Positions 52,656-61,176 of a stretch of 64,000 bases of DNA are shown piece by piece; within the stretch, counting starts at the first letter, position 1; each line of letters starts with the position of its first letter. Position numbers and translations under genes: made by a program. Below the pieces are notes generated by a model that saw nothing but the letters and a program-made list of their open reading frames with translations, had not been told where the DNA came from and searched no databases. Source of the stretch: Gemmata massiliana (GTDB lineage Bacteria > Planctomycetota > Planctomycetia > Gemmatales > Gemmataceae); assembly GCF_901538265.1 (NCBI RefSeq), contig NZ_LR593886.1:6097738-6161737 (forward strand), given 5' to 3'.

Positions 52656-52844
52656 TCACGCCATCGGGAGCGGACGCCGGCCCTTCACTTCGGGTTCCGG
52701 CTCGGACGTCGCACACTTGCCACACCCGGAACCGCACCCGGACTTCGACGCGCCGAACCACGTCTTCCACGTCGCACGCAGAATGTACCCCGCCGCGAGT
52801 GCGACAAAGCCCCCGACTACGGCGAGTTGAAGTGTTGTCGACAT
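52656..52844 (-). CDS. Cys-rich small membrane protein (FeoB-associated type)
   Basis: A 62-residue protein: a single membrane helix (LQLAVVGGFVALAAGYIL) followed by WKTWFGASKSGCGSGCGKCA, a Cys cluster of the CxxxCxxC kind, and an acidic, basic tail. It matches the FeoB-associated Cys-rich membrane protein family by size and layout, though no feoB is in the window; some members act near Fe(II) transport. The ATG at 52842-52844 is used; a longer open frame starts 24 bp upstream. A perfect 8-bp dyad lies just ahead at 52862-52888, and a bidirectional hairpin lies beyond the stop. Confidence 0.72.
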   Translation of the reverse strand: MSTTLQLAVVGGFVALAAGYILRATWKTWFGASKSGCGSGCGKCATSEPEPEVKGRRPLPMA

Positions 52845-52861
52845 ACCCCTCACCGTTTGGG

Positions 52862-52888
52862 AAATCACCCACGTTGAACAGGTGATTT
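52862..52888. promoter_or_regulatory. Dyad upstream of the Cys-rich small protein gene
   Basis: AAATCACC and GGTGATTT are exact 8-bp complements 11 bp apart, 18 bp upstream of the ATG. This is a candidate regulator site; the metal-responsive DtxR-type protein encoded at 23994 is one possible binder, which is only a guess. Confidence 0.4.
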
Positions 52889-53249
52889 AAACTACCCGCA
52901 AGCGCGCCCGATCTCACACGCCCAGCCCAGCTAACAATCGCTCACTTTTTCGGCCGAACAGCGACAACAGCACCTGATCCAACGCGAAATCCGCTCTAAT
53001 TCAGCGTTTTGGTGCCGTCATTCATCCAAATCTCCCCCGCTGGCGGCTAACAATTGCTACACACCAACTCAAATTCAGCAGCCAGTGTGGTGTAGGCGAA
53101 GCTACCTTTACCACTGGGCGACTAACGCCGACCGTTTCGCCACGGGTCCATTTCACAGATTATACGCATGTGGACAAAAGATCACAAGCAATTTCGATGC
53201 GATCTCTGGTGACCAGTTTACGCCGGCCGCCCTGCCCCAGAAATGCAAT

Positions 53250-53272
53250 GAGCCGGGGAACCTCCCCGGCTC
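53250..53272 (-). terminator. Hairpin after the outer membrane protein gene
   Basis: GAGCCGGGGA and TCCCCGGCTC are perfect 10-bp arms with a 3-base loop, about 25 bp beyond the stop at 53298, followed by ATTGCATTTC on the minus strand. Confidence 0.55.
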
Positions 53273-53297
53273 GCACGAAGTTCACGCTGTTCGCGGA

Positions 53298-54491
53298 TCA
53301 GTACACCACAGAAGCCTGGATGAACAGACCTTCGAGTGACAGGTTCGAGGGGCGGGTGATGACCTTACCCTGCGACACGTCGTCCACGAACCGCGGGCGC
53401 TCGAAGATGCCCTGCCAGTGGGTCACCTCGTAGCCGGCACGGATGGAGATGGTGCGGTACTGCCAGCCGGCCCCGACCGCCAAACTGCCGAACGGCACTT
53501 CCTTGCGCACGTCGTACCGGCTGTTCACGTAGGTCGTAGCGCCGCTATCGTTGGTTTCGATCACCAAATTCGTGCTGCGCCCGCTCAGGAATCCCCCGGT
53601 GGCCCGCGTGTAGAGGTGGAACCCCTTCGGGCCGGCCAGTGTCGCTTCCGCGCCGATGAGCGGACCGAAGCCCTGGAACCGCGACCGGGTTCGCACCGCG
53701 GCCTGGTTCGCGTCGGCGCCGTCATAAAACGCATTCAGCGTCTGCCGGATGTCGGAGAACCGGAAACCCGCGATGGCCCGCACCGCGAGGTTGTCCTGAA
53801 TCACGAACCGCCGACCCGCGAGCAAGTCGAACAGTTGGTAGTCGAGGTCCGCGGTGCCCGACGCGGTGAGCGCGCGGTCTGTCAGCCCGGGGCGCGTGAG
53901 GGTCGGGAGCAGCGACACGTTCGGTGTCGAAAAGATGGTGCTATCGGCGCCGGCCGTGAGGTACGTGTACGCGAACGCCGTTTCCCACTTCCCGCCGTCG
54001 TACAGGTAACCGATTTCGGCCCGCAACCCGCTGCCGAGCTGATAGTTAAGTGAATCGATCGGCCCGACGGTTCCCAACCCGCCGCTACTGTTGCGGATCA
54101 CGAAGTCCATGTCCGAGTTCCGGGGGCGCATCAACAGGAACTCGCCCGTCGTGTAGAACCCGCCGTGTTGCGGCACCATTGGCGTGAGAGATCCCGGGAT
54201 CTCGCCGTGGCCGCCGTGCTTGTCTGGAGGGGGAACGAGGTCGCCGAACCCGGCCGGTGTGAGGTCTTTCGTTGGCAGAGTGTCGTCCGACAGCGCGGAG
54301 AGCGAGCGGATGGGCTGGCCGGTCGACGGCGCTGGAGAAGCAGTCGGTTGAGCACCGGGCGGTGACGTGGGTGCGAGTGGCATCGAAGTACCGCTCGCGC
54401 CGATTCCCGGTAAGGTGCCCGGTTGGGCGGTGACGCCGCCCGCGAACACTAATAACGCGCCGATTCCCGCCCACGAACGCACGTATCGCAT
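53298..54491 (-). CDS. Outer membrane beta-barrel protein (Lpg1974-like)
   Basis: A 397-residue protein with signal peptide (MRYVRSWAGIGALLVFAGGV, cleaved after TAQ), a Pro/Ser/Thr-rich linker (about 25-110), then a beta-barrel starting HGGFYTTGEFLLMRPR and continuing with strands rich in alternating aromatic residues (GLRAEIGYLYDGGKWETAFA, DYQLFDLLAGRRFVIQDNLA, AVGAGWQYRTISIRAGYEVT) and a final Tyr. The TTGEFLLM start and the AEIGY turn resemble the Lpg1974/BBP7-type pore-forming family numerous in planctomycetes. It would sit in the outer membrane. No operon partner is evident. Confidence 0.78.
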   Translation of the reverse strand: MRYVRSWAGIGALLVFAGGVTAQPGTLPGIGASGTSMPLAPTSPPGAQPTASPAPSTGQPIRSLSALSDDTLPTKDLTPAGFGDLVPPPDKHGGHGEIPGSLTPMVPQHGGFYTTGEFLLMRPRNSDMDFVIRNSSGGLGTVGPIDSLNYQLGSGLRAEIGYLYDGGKWETAFAYTYLTAGADSTIFSTPNVSLLPTLTRPGLTDRALTASGTADLDYQLFDLLAGRRFVIQDNLAVRAIAGFRFSDIRQTLNAFYDGADANQAAVRTRSRFQGFGPLIGAEATLAGPKGFHLYTRATGGFLSGRSTNLVIETNDSGATTYVNSRYDVRKEVPFGSLAVGAGWQYRTISIRAGYEVTHWQGIFERPRFVDDVSQGKVITRPSNLSLEGLFIQASVVY

Positions 54492-54679
54492 GGCCGAACT
54501 CCCCCCAGAAACCAGCCCGCGTTGAACAATTTGCGCGGCCCATACCGGGGAGTCGAACGGGAATCAATAGGGATCTTCGCACCCGCGGACGAACACTTTA
54601 CCTGTACCGCGGGTATTTTGCCCGCTCTTCCAACGTGAGTACCGAAGTGCGGGCAAGAGGCCCGCGGCCCCGGATCAAA

Positions 54680-56593
54680 TCACTCCGATCCCGACGGGGC
54701 CGGGGGAACAAAGGAGCCGTCCCAGTTGGCCGGGGGCCTGCGCTTGGTCGCGTCCATGACGCGGATCAGGCACTTACCCACCGTGTCGTCCGTGAACCGG
54801 GTGGTGAGTTCTTCGTAGCACTCGGTCCACTTGCCTTCGGTGAACAACTCGACCGTCGCGGTCCACTCTTCTTGCAGCCAGTCCGGGACGCTGGGCGTTT
54901 GGGCCGAGTACAGTTCGTAGGCCCACACGGGGTCGGGGAACCCCTTCGCGCGCACTTTACCCAGCACCCGCGTGCGCATCTCGCGGCCCGTCGGGTCCGC
55001 TTCGGCGACCTGTTTGGAGACCTCGCCCGAAACGATGATGGGCACGCCGAACGCCTTCGTCATGGCTTCCAGGCGGAACGTCAGGTTCACGACCGGGCCG
55101 TACAGATCCACCACTGCGAGGTCGTGCGCGCCGAGGCGCCCGGCCACCGCGGTCCCGTGCGTGATCCCCACGCCGCAGCGCCCGGACCGGGTCCAATCGC
55201 CGAGGCGCCCGGCAATGGAAATGGCCGCGCGTGCGGCTAACTCGACCTGCCGCGCCTGGGGCTTGGGCCAGCCCCAGAACCCGAGCACCGCGTCGCCGCG
55301 GAATCCGCCCACCACGCCGTCGCGGTCGGTGATAGTCGAGGCCATCGTGTTCAGTGCGTTACCGATCTCTCGCTGCGAGGCAAGCAACTCGCTGGCGTGC
55401 TGCGAGGCGAACAAAGAGTAGTTCCGCAAATCGCAGAACAGCGTGGTGATTTCCTTCTCCTCGGGAACCAGCATGCGCTCCAGTTCGGCCGGGTCATCAA
55501 GGTATTTCCAGAGGCTCTGCGGCCACGCGCGGCGGATGACCTTGTTCTGCTCGGTGAGCCGGCTCACGCGCAGCGTGGTTTCGATCATCCCGACCAGCAG
55601 TTCAGCGATCTTCTGGTACTGGGTCAGGTCGCTGACGATCTTGTCCTGCGAGGCCTTGTCGAGCAGGTCCCACTGCCCGCTGGTCTGCCCGGCAACGTAG
55701 AGCGCGTAGCGCGAGCCGTCCTGGAACGGGGTACACACGGCCCACGGGGTCACGCCGTGAACGTGCGTGTCGGCCATCGTCAGCTCGGTAGCGCCCCCGG
55801 CCCCGGTCGGGTCGGGGGACCAGCAGTGGAGGCAGCTCCGCCGGCGTTCCATGATCGCGCGGTGGGCGAGCCGCTTCGAGGGCGCGAACCCGCCCTGCGA
55901 GTGCGGCGTGTTGGGCCGCACGTTGTATTCCACGAGGTTGAGGCGCTTCTCGCTGGGCGGACAGTCGGGCGGGACGCGGACGATGGCGCAGGCATCGGCC
56001 CGGGGCATCGCGTCCATGACCACGCGGAGCATCTGGCGGAACAGGGCCTGTTCGGTGGTGATCGCGCGGATGGTGTTGGGCAGGTTCTCCATCGCCCGGA
56101 GCGCGGCGGCCGGGTTCGCGAACGGGATCTCTTCGAGCTGCGCGCGGGTCTTTTCTTCCTGGCGCGGCGCGATGGTCGCGTCCACGGGGCTTTCGTGCTG
56201 GGACTCTTCGTCGTTATGGAGGGTAAAGCGCGTCTGCCCGATCCAGAACGACTCACCGCGCCCGACGAGGCACTTGCCTTGCGGGGCTTCCACCAGCTTC
56301 TTCGCGCGCTCGTCGAAGACCAGTGTTTGGTTCGCGGGCGGGTTCGGGTACCCGGGGCTGGTCGGGCGGGTTTGAACGGTCAGTTTCTCTTTAGCCGGCT
56401 CCCAGGTGACGACCGCCTGGAACCGCGAGATCTGGTCGTCCTCGGGGACGGCGATGTCCATCTTACCCTCGTCCCGGCCGAGGTTCATCGCCTTGTTCGG
56501 GGTGAGCGGGAACCGACGCCCGTACTGCCGGGCCATGACCGCCGATTTTTTCGGGTCGGCCTGAATGTCGGTGATCGCTTCAAGCTCTGCCAT
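54680..56593 (-). CDS. FHA-GAF-adenylate/guanylate cyclase
   Basis: A 637-residue signalling protein. Domains in order: an N-terminal FHA domain (about 20-135; MNLGRDEGKMDIAVPEDDQI, SRFQAVVTWEPAKEKLTVQT), a GAF-like sensor domain (about 165-345; IRAITTEQALFRQMLRVVMD) containing a SCLHCWSPDP segment, and a class III cyclase (about 385-560) with LFCDLRNYSLFAS (first metal Asp), GGFRGDAVLGFWG (second Asp) and DLYGPVVNLTFRLEAM (the Asn and Arg transition-state residues). Nucleotide specificity is not readable with confidence. FHA binds phospho-Thr, so a kinase such as those encoded here could act upstream. The leader begins with a strong hairpin 18 bp before the start. Confidence 0.88.
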   Translation of the reverse strand: MAELEAITDIQADPKKSAVMARQYGRRFPLTPNKAMNLGRDEGKMDIAVPEDDQISRFQAVVTWEPAKEKLTVQTRPTSPGYPNPPANQTLVFDERAKKLVEAPQGKCLVGRGESFWIGQTRFTLHNDEESQHESPVDATIAPRQEEKTRAQLEEIPFANPAAALRAMENLPNTIRAITTEQALFRQMLRVVMDAMPRADACAIVRVPPDCPPSEKRLNLVEYNVRPNTPHSQGGFAPSKRLAHRAIMERRRSCLHCWSPDPTGAGGATELTMADTHVHGVTPWAVCTPFQDGSRYALYVAGQTSGQWDLLDKASQDKIVSDLTQYQKIAELLVGMIETTLRVSRLTEQNKVIRRAWPQSLWKYLDDPAELERMLVPEEKEITTLFCDLRNYSLFASQHASELLASQREIGNALNTMASTITDRDGVVGGFRGDAVLGFWGWPKPQARQVELAARAAISIAGRLGDWTRSGRCGVGITHGTAVAGRLGAHDLAVVDLYGPVVNLTFRLEAMTKAFGVPIIVSGEVSKQVAEADPTGREMRTRVLGKVRAKGFPDPVWAYELYSAQTPSVPDWLQEEWTATVELFTEGKWTECYEELTTRFTDDTVGKCLIRVMDATKRRPPANWDGSFVPPAPSGSE

Positions 56594-56610
56594 CGTCTGC
56601 AAGCTCCTCA

Positions 56611-56632
56611 CGCGCGCCCCTCCGGGCGCGCG
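56611..56632 (-). promoter_or_regulatory. Hairpin in the leader of the cyclase gene
   Basis: CGCGCGCCC and GGGCGCGCG are perfect 9-bp arms with loop CTCC, 18 bp upstream of the cyclase ATG. On the mRNA the loop reads GGAG, so it resembles a sequestered ribosome site, while a free GAGGAG follows it closer to the ATG. Confidence 0.4.
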
Positions 56633-56859
56633 CCCACCAGTCGTACCCTTTTATCGTACTTGACGAACCCGCTGGGTGAGAGGCACGTGTTCCGAGTTTT
56701 CTGCGCGCTCGGGTGCTCGGGCCGGAAATTGAAGGCCCGCGGGGGGGGCGTGGGGCGGCATCGTGAGCGCGATTTCAACAGTGTAGTGCGCGGGGCGCCC
56801 GGTCCGGTCGTTACTGGGGAGTTTACCGAGAATCGGGTGTATTTTTCGTTCAGATACTC

Positions 56860-56887
56860 TTGACAGCGTGCATGTGGACGTTATAGC
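56860..56887 (+). promoter_or_regulatory. Predicted sigma-70-type promoter for the decahaem cytochrome gene
   Basis: TTGACA (56860-56865) and TATAGC (56882-56887) are spaced by 16 bp, an unusually good match for this GC-rich DNA. The leader to the ATG at 56934 would be about 40 nt and ends in a GGGGGAG Shine-Dalgarno. Confidence 0.6.
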
Positions 56888-56933
56888 GGCCGGTTCTCTG
56901 CGCTATCCGCGGATTATCGGGGGGGAGTACCGC

Positions 56934-59900
56934 ATGGACGCGGTCGATACATCGGCTCCGGGTCGTTGCCCGCACAGGCGCGCCCGTCGCGCGGCGTTCC
57001 GGGCACTCGTGTTGTTCCTGCCGCTCTCGTGTGTCCTCACACTCTGTGCGGTGGTCGCATACGCCCAACAGCCCGCCGCAACGCCCGGAGCGCCCAAATC
57101 GCCGATCCTGCCAGCGGCCGGCGACGGCACTCGCGACTCTAAGAACCCCGACTGGTCCACGGACCCGGCGGACCCGTTCCCGATGCCGCCGGAACTCGCC
57201 AACGTCGAGCTGATGAAGCAGACGCACGAGGAGGCGTATGCGAAATCGGCCGGGTGCATGGCGTGCCACAAGGGGGTCGGCGACCCGCACGGCAAGGACA
57301 CGCTCCGCATCGGTTGCACCGACTGCCACGGCGGGGACGCCTCGTCGACCGATAAGAACAAGGCGCACGTCCTACCGAAGATGCCGCAGTTCTGGCTCAG
57401 TGCCGCCAATCCGGTGCGCTCGTACACGCTGCTGAACAACGAATCGCCCGCGTTCGTCCGGTTCGTCAACCCGGGCGACTTCCGGATCGCGCACATCAGT
57501 TGCGGCACCAGCGGGTGCCACCCCAAAGAGGTGCAAACGAACCGCAAGCAGATCATGAACACGGGCTGCATGCTGCTCGGCGCCGCGGCCTACAACAACG
57601 GCACGCTCCCGGTCAAGCGCGCGGTCATCGGTGAGGCCTACGGCATGAGCGGGGCGCCGCTGATGCTCAAGACGTACCCGCCGCCCACCCCGGAAGAAGA
57701 AAAGCGCGGGGTGGTCGCCCAACTCGTGCCACTCCCGCGGTTCGAGATGAGCCAGCCCGGTAACGTGCTCCGAATCTTCGAGCCGGGTGGCCGGTTCTCG
57801 CCCGAAATCGGCATCCCCGAAACGAAAGACGAGCCGGGGCGCACGCGCGTCCGGCTCAGCCTCCGCGGGCTGGGGACGAGTAACCGGACCGACCCCGTGC
57901 TCGTGAGCGCGAACAAGACGCGCCTCTTCGACCCGACGCTGAACTTCCTGGGCACCAACGACAACCCCGGCGACTACCGCAGCAGCGGGTGTTCGGCGTG
58001 CCACGTGGCCTATGCCAACGACCGCTCGCCGGTCCACTCGGGGCCGTTCGCGAAGTACGGCAACCGGGGTACCAGTTTCAGCGACGACCCGACTATTCCC
58101 AAGAACGAGCCGGGGCACCCGATCGAGCACAAGTTCACCAACTCGATCCCGACCAGTCAGTGCATGGTGTGCCACATTCACCCCGGCACCACGGTCATGA
58201 ACAGTTACATCGGGTACATGTGGTACGACGAGGAGTCGGACGGGAAACACATGTACCCGTCGAAGCAGAAGAACCCGACGCCCGAAGAACTCGTGCGCTC
58301 GATGCTGCGGAACCCGAACGAGTCCGCGGCGCGCGGGCACCTGGCTGATCCGCAGTTCACCGCGAACCTCACGGACCTGAACCCGCACCTGTCGAAGAAC
58401 CACTTCGCGGACTTCCACAGCCACGGGTGGGCGTTCCGCGCGGTGTTCAAGAAAGACAAGAAGGGGAACTACATCGACCACGCGGGCGGGTTCGTCGGCC
58501 CACCCACCGCGGAGAAGATGGCCGCCGGGGTGGACTGGCCCAACCAGGCCCGCGCGTTCCACCAGAACTCGAAGTTCCCGGACCCGAAGACCGGCGCCCA
58601 GGCCGCACGCGAGGCCGAAACCAAGCTCAACGATTCGTGCCGCGCCGGGAAGCCCGTTCACATGATGGACATCCACATGGAGAAGGGGATGCACTGCGTG
58701 GACTGCCACTTCTCGCAGGACATGCACGGCAACAACCGGCTCCACATGGAAGTGCGGGCCGCAATCGAGATCCAGTGCGTGGACTGCCACGGCACCGCGG
58801 GCGCCTACGCGACGCTCAAGACCTCCGGCCCGGCGAGCTACACCTCCGCGCCCGACGGCAAGGGGCGGAACCTGCTCGCCATGAAGACGCCGTTCGGCGT
58901 ACCCCGGTTCGAGATCCGCGAGGCCCCGGACGGCAGCAAGCGTTACTTCCAGAATTCCAGTGTCGAGAAGGGATTGCAGTGGGAGCTGGTGCAGACGAAG
59001 GACACGATCACAAAGGGCCATGCCCGGTACAACGAGAAGGCCGCGCTCGCGAAGACCGTCCGCGTCGATAAGGCCAGCGGCAAGATGGTGTGGGGTGACC
59101 TGCCCGGCGACGGGAGCTGTGCCCACTCCAACGACAACATGAGCTGCATGACGTGCCACTCGGCGTGGAACCCGAGCTGCTTCGGGTGCCACCTGCCGCA
59201 GCGGGCGAACCTGAAGATGCCCACGCTCCACGCGGACGGTTCGGTACAGCGGAACTACACCGCGTACAACTTCCAGACGCTGCGCGACTGTACGTACATG
59301 CTCGCCCGCGACGGCGACGTGACGGGCAACAAGATCAACCCGGCCCGGTCCAGTTGCGCGATCCACGTGGGTTCGCACAACGGGAACCGCGAAGGGATCT
59401 ACGTGCAACAGCCGACGATCTCGGCCGAGGGCTTCGGCGGCATCGCGTTCAGCACGAACGTACCGCACACGGTCCGCGGGCGCGGGGTCGGCGAGACCAA
59501 GCAGTGCAGCGACTGTCACCTCTCGAAGAAGAACGACAACAATGCGTGGATGGCCCAGTTGCTCATGCAGGGCACCGGGTTCATGAACTTCGTCGGCAAA
59601 TACGCCTGGGTCGCGGCCGGCGAAGAAGGGGTATTCGCGGTGCAGGTGACGGAAAGCACCGAGCCGCAAGCGGTGTTCGGGAGCGACATGCACTACTACG
59701 CCTACCCGGACAACTACAAGAAGCACGCCGAGAAGGGGGGGCTATTAAAGAACGCGCACGAGCACCCGGGGCGCGACATCTCGAAGGGCGTGACGCGCCC
59801 GTTCCTGAAGTCCGAGGTGCTGATGGTCCAGAACCGCGGGGAGTACCTGTACGCCGCGTGCGGCGAGGGCGGGGTCCGCGTGTTCGACATCGCGTTCATC

Positions 59901-60995
59901 GACGACAAGGCATTCGCCGAGCGCTTCTCGACCGCGCCGGTTTCGCCGATCGGCCAGAAGTTCTACCTGGACACGAAGTACGCGACCTACGTCGCGGCCC
60001 CGACGACGGTGCCGGTGGACCCGACCCGCACCCAGATGGAGGGGAACAAGGAGCAGAAGGTCCACCCGCTGTTCGGGTACCTCTACATCTGCGACAAGTA
60101 CGAGGGGCTGATCCTGACCGGCGCCGCGACCACGATTGACGGCAACCCGGTGAACAACTTCTTGAAGAAGGAAGTGTGCTTCAACCCGGACGGGCTCCTG
60201 TACGACGCGAAGCACGCGGTGGTCCACGGGCACTACGTCTACGTGTCGTGCGCCGCGGGCCTCGTGGTGATCGACATTGATGACCCGAAGAAGCCGAAGG
60301 TGACCTCGGTCATCGGTGAAAAGCACCTGAAGCACCCGCACATGGTCGCGACGCAGTTCCGCTACGCCTACGTGTGCGACGAAGAGGGCGTGAAGGTTCT
60401 GGACATCACCGACCCGGCCAAACCGGTCCCAAAGTCGTTCATCCGGCTCCCAGAGGCACACAGCATCTACCTAGCCCGCACCTACGCCTACGTCGCGGCC
60501 GGCCCGCGGGGGCTAGTCATCCTCGACATCCAGAACGCCGAGGAGCCGAAGGTCGATCAGGTGTACAACGCCAACGGGCACATCAACGACGCCCACGACG
60601 TGAAGCTCGGTATCACGTACAACAGCCTGTTCGCGTACATTGCGGACGGGAAGAACGGGATGCGGATCGTGCAACTGATGTCGCCGGAAACGCCGGGCTA
60701 CGAGGGCTTCGGCCCGCGCCCGACCCCGCGCCTGGTGGCGACGTTCCGGTTGCCGCACGGCGGGCACATCAAGAGTGTGGCCCGCGGGCTCGACCGCGAC
60801 CGAGCGGTGGACGAGAACGGGAACCAGATCGGGGTGTTCGGCCGCGTCGGGGCGCGCCCGCTGAACGACAAGGAACAGCGGAAGATGTACCTCCGCGACG
60901 GGATACCGTGGTACGTCAGCGACAACCCGAAGGAACCGGGTCTGTACGAAGAGCGCCGGACCCCGAAGCCGAAACGCCGCCGACGGCGGGTGTAA
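56934..60995 (+). CDS. Ten-haem c-type cytochrome fused to LVIVD repeats
   Basis: A 1353-residue exported protein. A signal/anchor (ALVLFLPLSCVLTLCAVVAY) is followed by ten haem motifs: CMACH (Cys108), CTDCH, CGTSGCH (a CX4CH form), CSACH, CMVCH, CVDCH twice, CMTCH, CFGCH and CSDCH. After about residue 870 the haem motifs stop and a beta-rich region begins with LVIVD-type repeats (GLVVIDIDDPKKPKV, GVKVLDITDPAKPVPKSFIR, GLVILDIQNAEEPKVDQVYN), which probably form a propeller. The protein would carry electrons across the periplasm or to an external acceptor. The start is supported by GGGGGAG seven bases upstream. The C-terminal KPKRRRRRV tail is basic. Confidence 0.88.
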   Translation: MDAVDTSAPGRCPHRRARRAAFRALVLFLPLSCVLTLCAVVAYAQQPAATPGAPKSPILPAAGDGTRDSKNPDWSTDPADPFPMPPELANVELMKQTHEEAYAKSAGCMACHKGVGDPHGKDTLRIGCTDCHGGDASSTDKNKAHVLPKMPQFWLSAANPVRSYTLLNNESPAFVRFVNPGDFRIAHISCGTSGCHPKEVQTNRKQIMNTGCMLLGAAAYNNGTLPVKRAVIGEAYGMSGAPLMLKTYPPPTPEEEKRGVVAQLVPLPRFEMSQPGNVLRIFEPGGRFSPEIGIPETKDEPGRTRVRLSLRGLGTSNRTDPVLVSANKTRLFDPTLNFLGTNDNPGDYRSSGCSACHVAYANDRSPVHSGPFAKYGNRGTSFSDDPTIPKNEPGHPIEHKFTNSIPTSQCMVCHIHPGTTVMNSYIGYMWYDEESDGKHMYPSKQKNPTPEELVRSMLRNPNESAARGHLADPQFTANLTDLNPHLSKNHFADFHSHGWAFRAVFKKDKKGNYIDHAGGFVGPPTAEKMAAGVDWPNQARAFHQNSKFPDPKTGAQAAREAETKLNDSCRAGKPVHMMDIHMEKGMHCVDCHFSQDMHGNNRLHMEVRAAIEIQCVDCHGTAGAYATLKTSGPASYTSAPDGKGRNLLAMKTPFGVPRFEIREAPDGSKRYFQNSSVEKGLQWELVQTKDTITKGHARYNEKAALAKTVRVDKASGKMVWGDLPGDGSCAHSNDNMSCMTCHSAWNPSCFGCHLPQRANLKMPTLHADGSVQRNYTAYNFQTLRDCTYMLARDGDVTGNKINPARSSCAIHVGSHNGNREGIYVQQPTISAEGFGGIAFSTNVPHTVRGRGVGETKQCSDCHLSKKNDNNAWMAQLLMQGTGFMNFVGKYAWVAAGEEGVFAVQVTESTEPQAVFGSDMHYYAYPDNYKKHAEKGGLLKNAHEHPGRDISKGVTRPFLKSEVLMVQNRGEYLYAACGEGGVRVFDIAFIDDKAFAERFSTAPVSPIGQKFYLDTKYATYVAAPTTVPVDPTRTQMEGNKEQKVHPLFGYLYICDKYEGLILTGAATTIDGNPVNNFLKKEVCFNPDGLLYDAKHAVVHGHYVYVSCAAGLVVIDIDDPKKPKVTSVIGEKHLKHPHMVATQFRYAYVCDEEGVKVLDITDPAKPVPKSFIRLPEAHSIYLARTYAYVAAGPRGLVILDIQNAEEPKVDQVYNANGHINDAHDVKLGITYNSLFAYIADGKNGMRIVQLMSPETPGYEGFGPRPTPRLVATFRLPHGGHIKSVARGLDRDRAVDENGNQIGVFGRVGARPLNDKEQRKMYLRDGIPWYVSDNPKEPGLYEERRTPKPKRRRRRV

Positions 60996-61005
60996 CAACC
61001 AAAAC

Positions 61006-61162
61006 CACAGGGCGGAAGCCCTGTGCTACGTCAGTTGGCCCCTCCGGGGCGAAGACAAAACTGCACGTTACAAAAGCCGGCCCCTCCGGGATGAAGACAA
61101 GGTTGTCCTTGTTCTTCGCCCCGGAGGGGCCGGCTGACGTAGCACAGGGCTTCCGCCCTGTG
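61006..61162. repeat. Inverted-repeat element, family C, between convergent genes
   Basis: A 157-bp element whose ends pair over about 49 bp: CACAGGGCGGAAGCCCTGTG plus CTACGTCAG on the left and the exact complement on the right, with GGCCCCTCCGGGGCGAAGA continuing the arms. Each end holds a nested palindrome (CACAGGGCGGAAGCCCTGTG). It sits 10 bp after the cytochrome stop and 14 bp before the cupredoxin stop, and would form strong hairpins in both transcripts. Confidence 0.75.
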
Positions 61163-61176
61163 CATTTCTGTTCTCG

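Larger units (their letters stand above)
52845..53297. other. 453-bp gene-free region between Cys-rich gene and outer membrane protein gene
   Basis: No gene seen. It holds the dyad at 52862-52888 on the left and the terminator hairpin of the outer membrane protein gene on the right (53250-53272). The middle shows nothing I can name. Confidence 0.5.
56594..56933. other. 340-bp divergent control region, cyclase and cytochrome genes
   Basis: Contains the cyclase leader hairpin at the left and a promoter for the cytochrome at 56860-56887. The middle is GC-rich with an eight-G run near 56739. No gene. Confidence 0.5.

Noticed and set aside
57372..59726. 784-codon minus-strand frame inside the decahaem cytochrome gene
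   Set aside because: Opposite to ten haem motifs; Arg/His/Val-rich and without a ribosome site.
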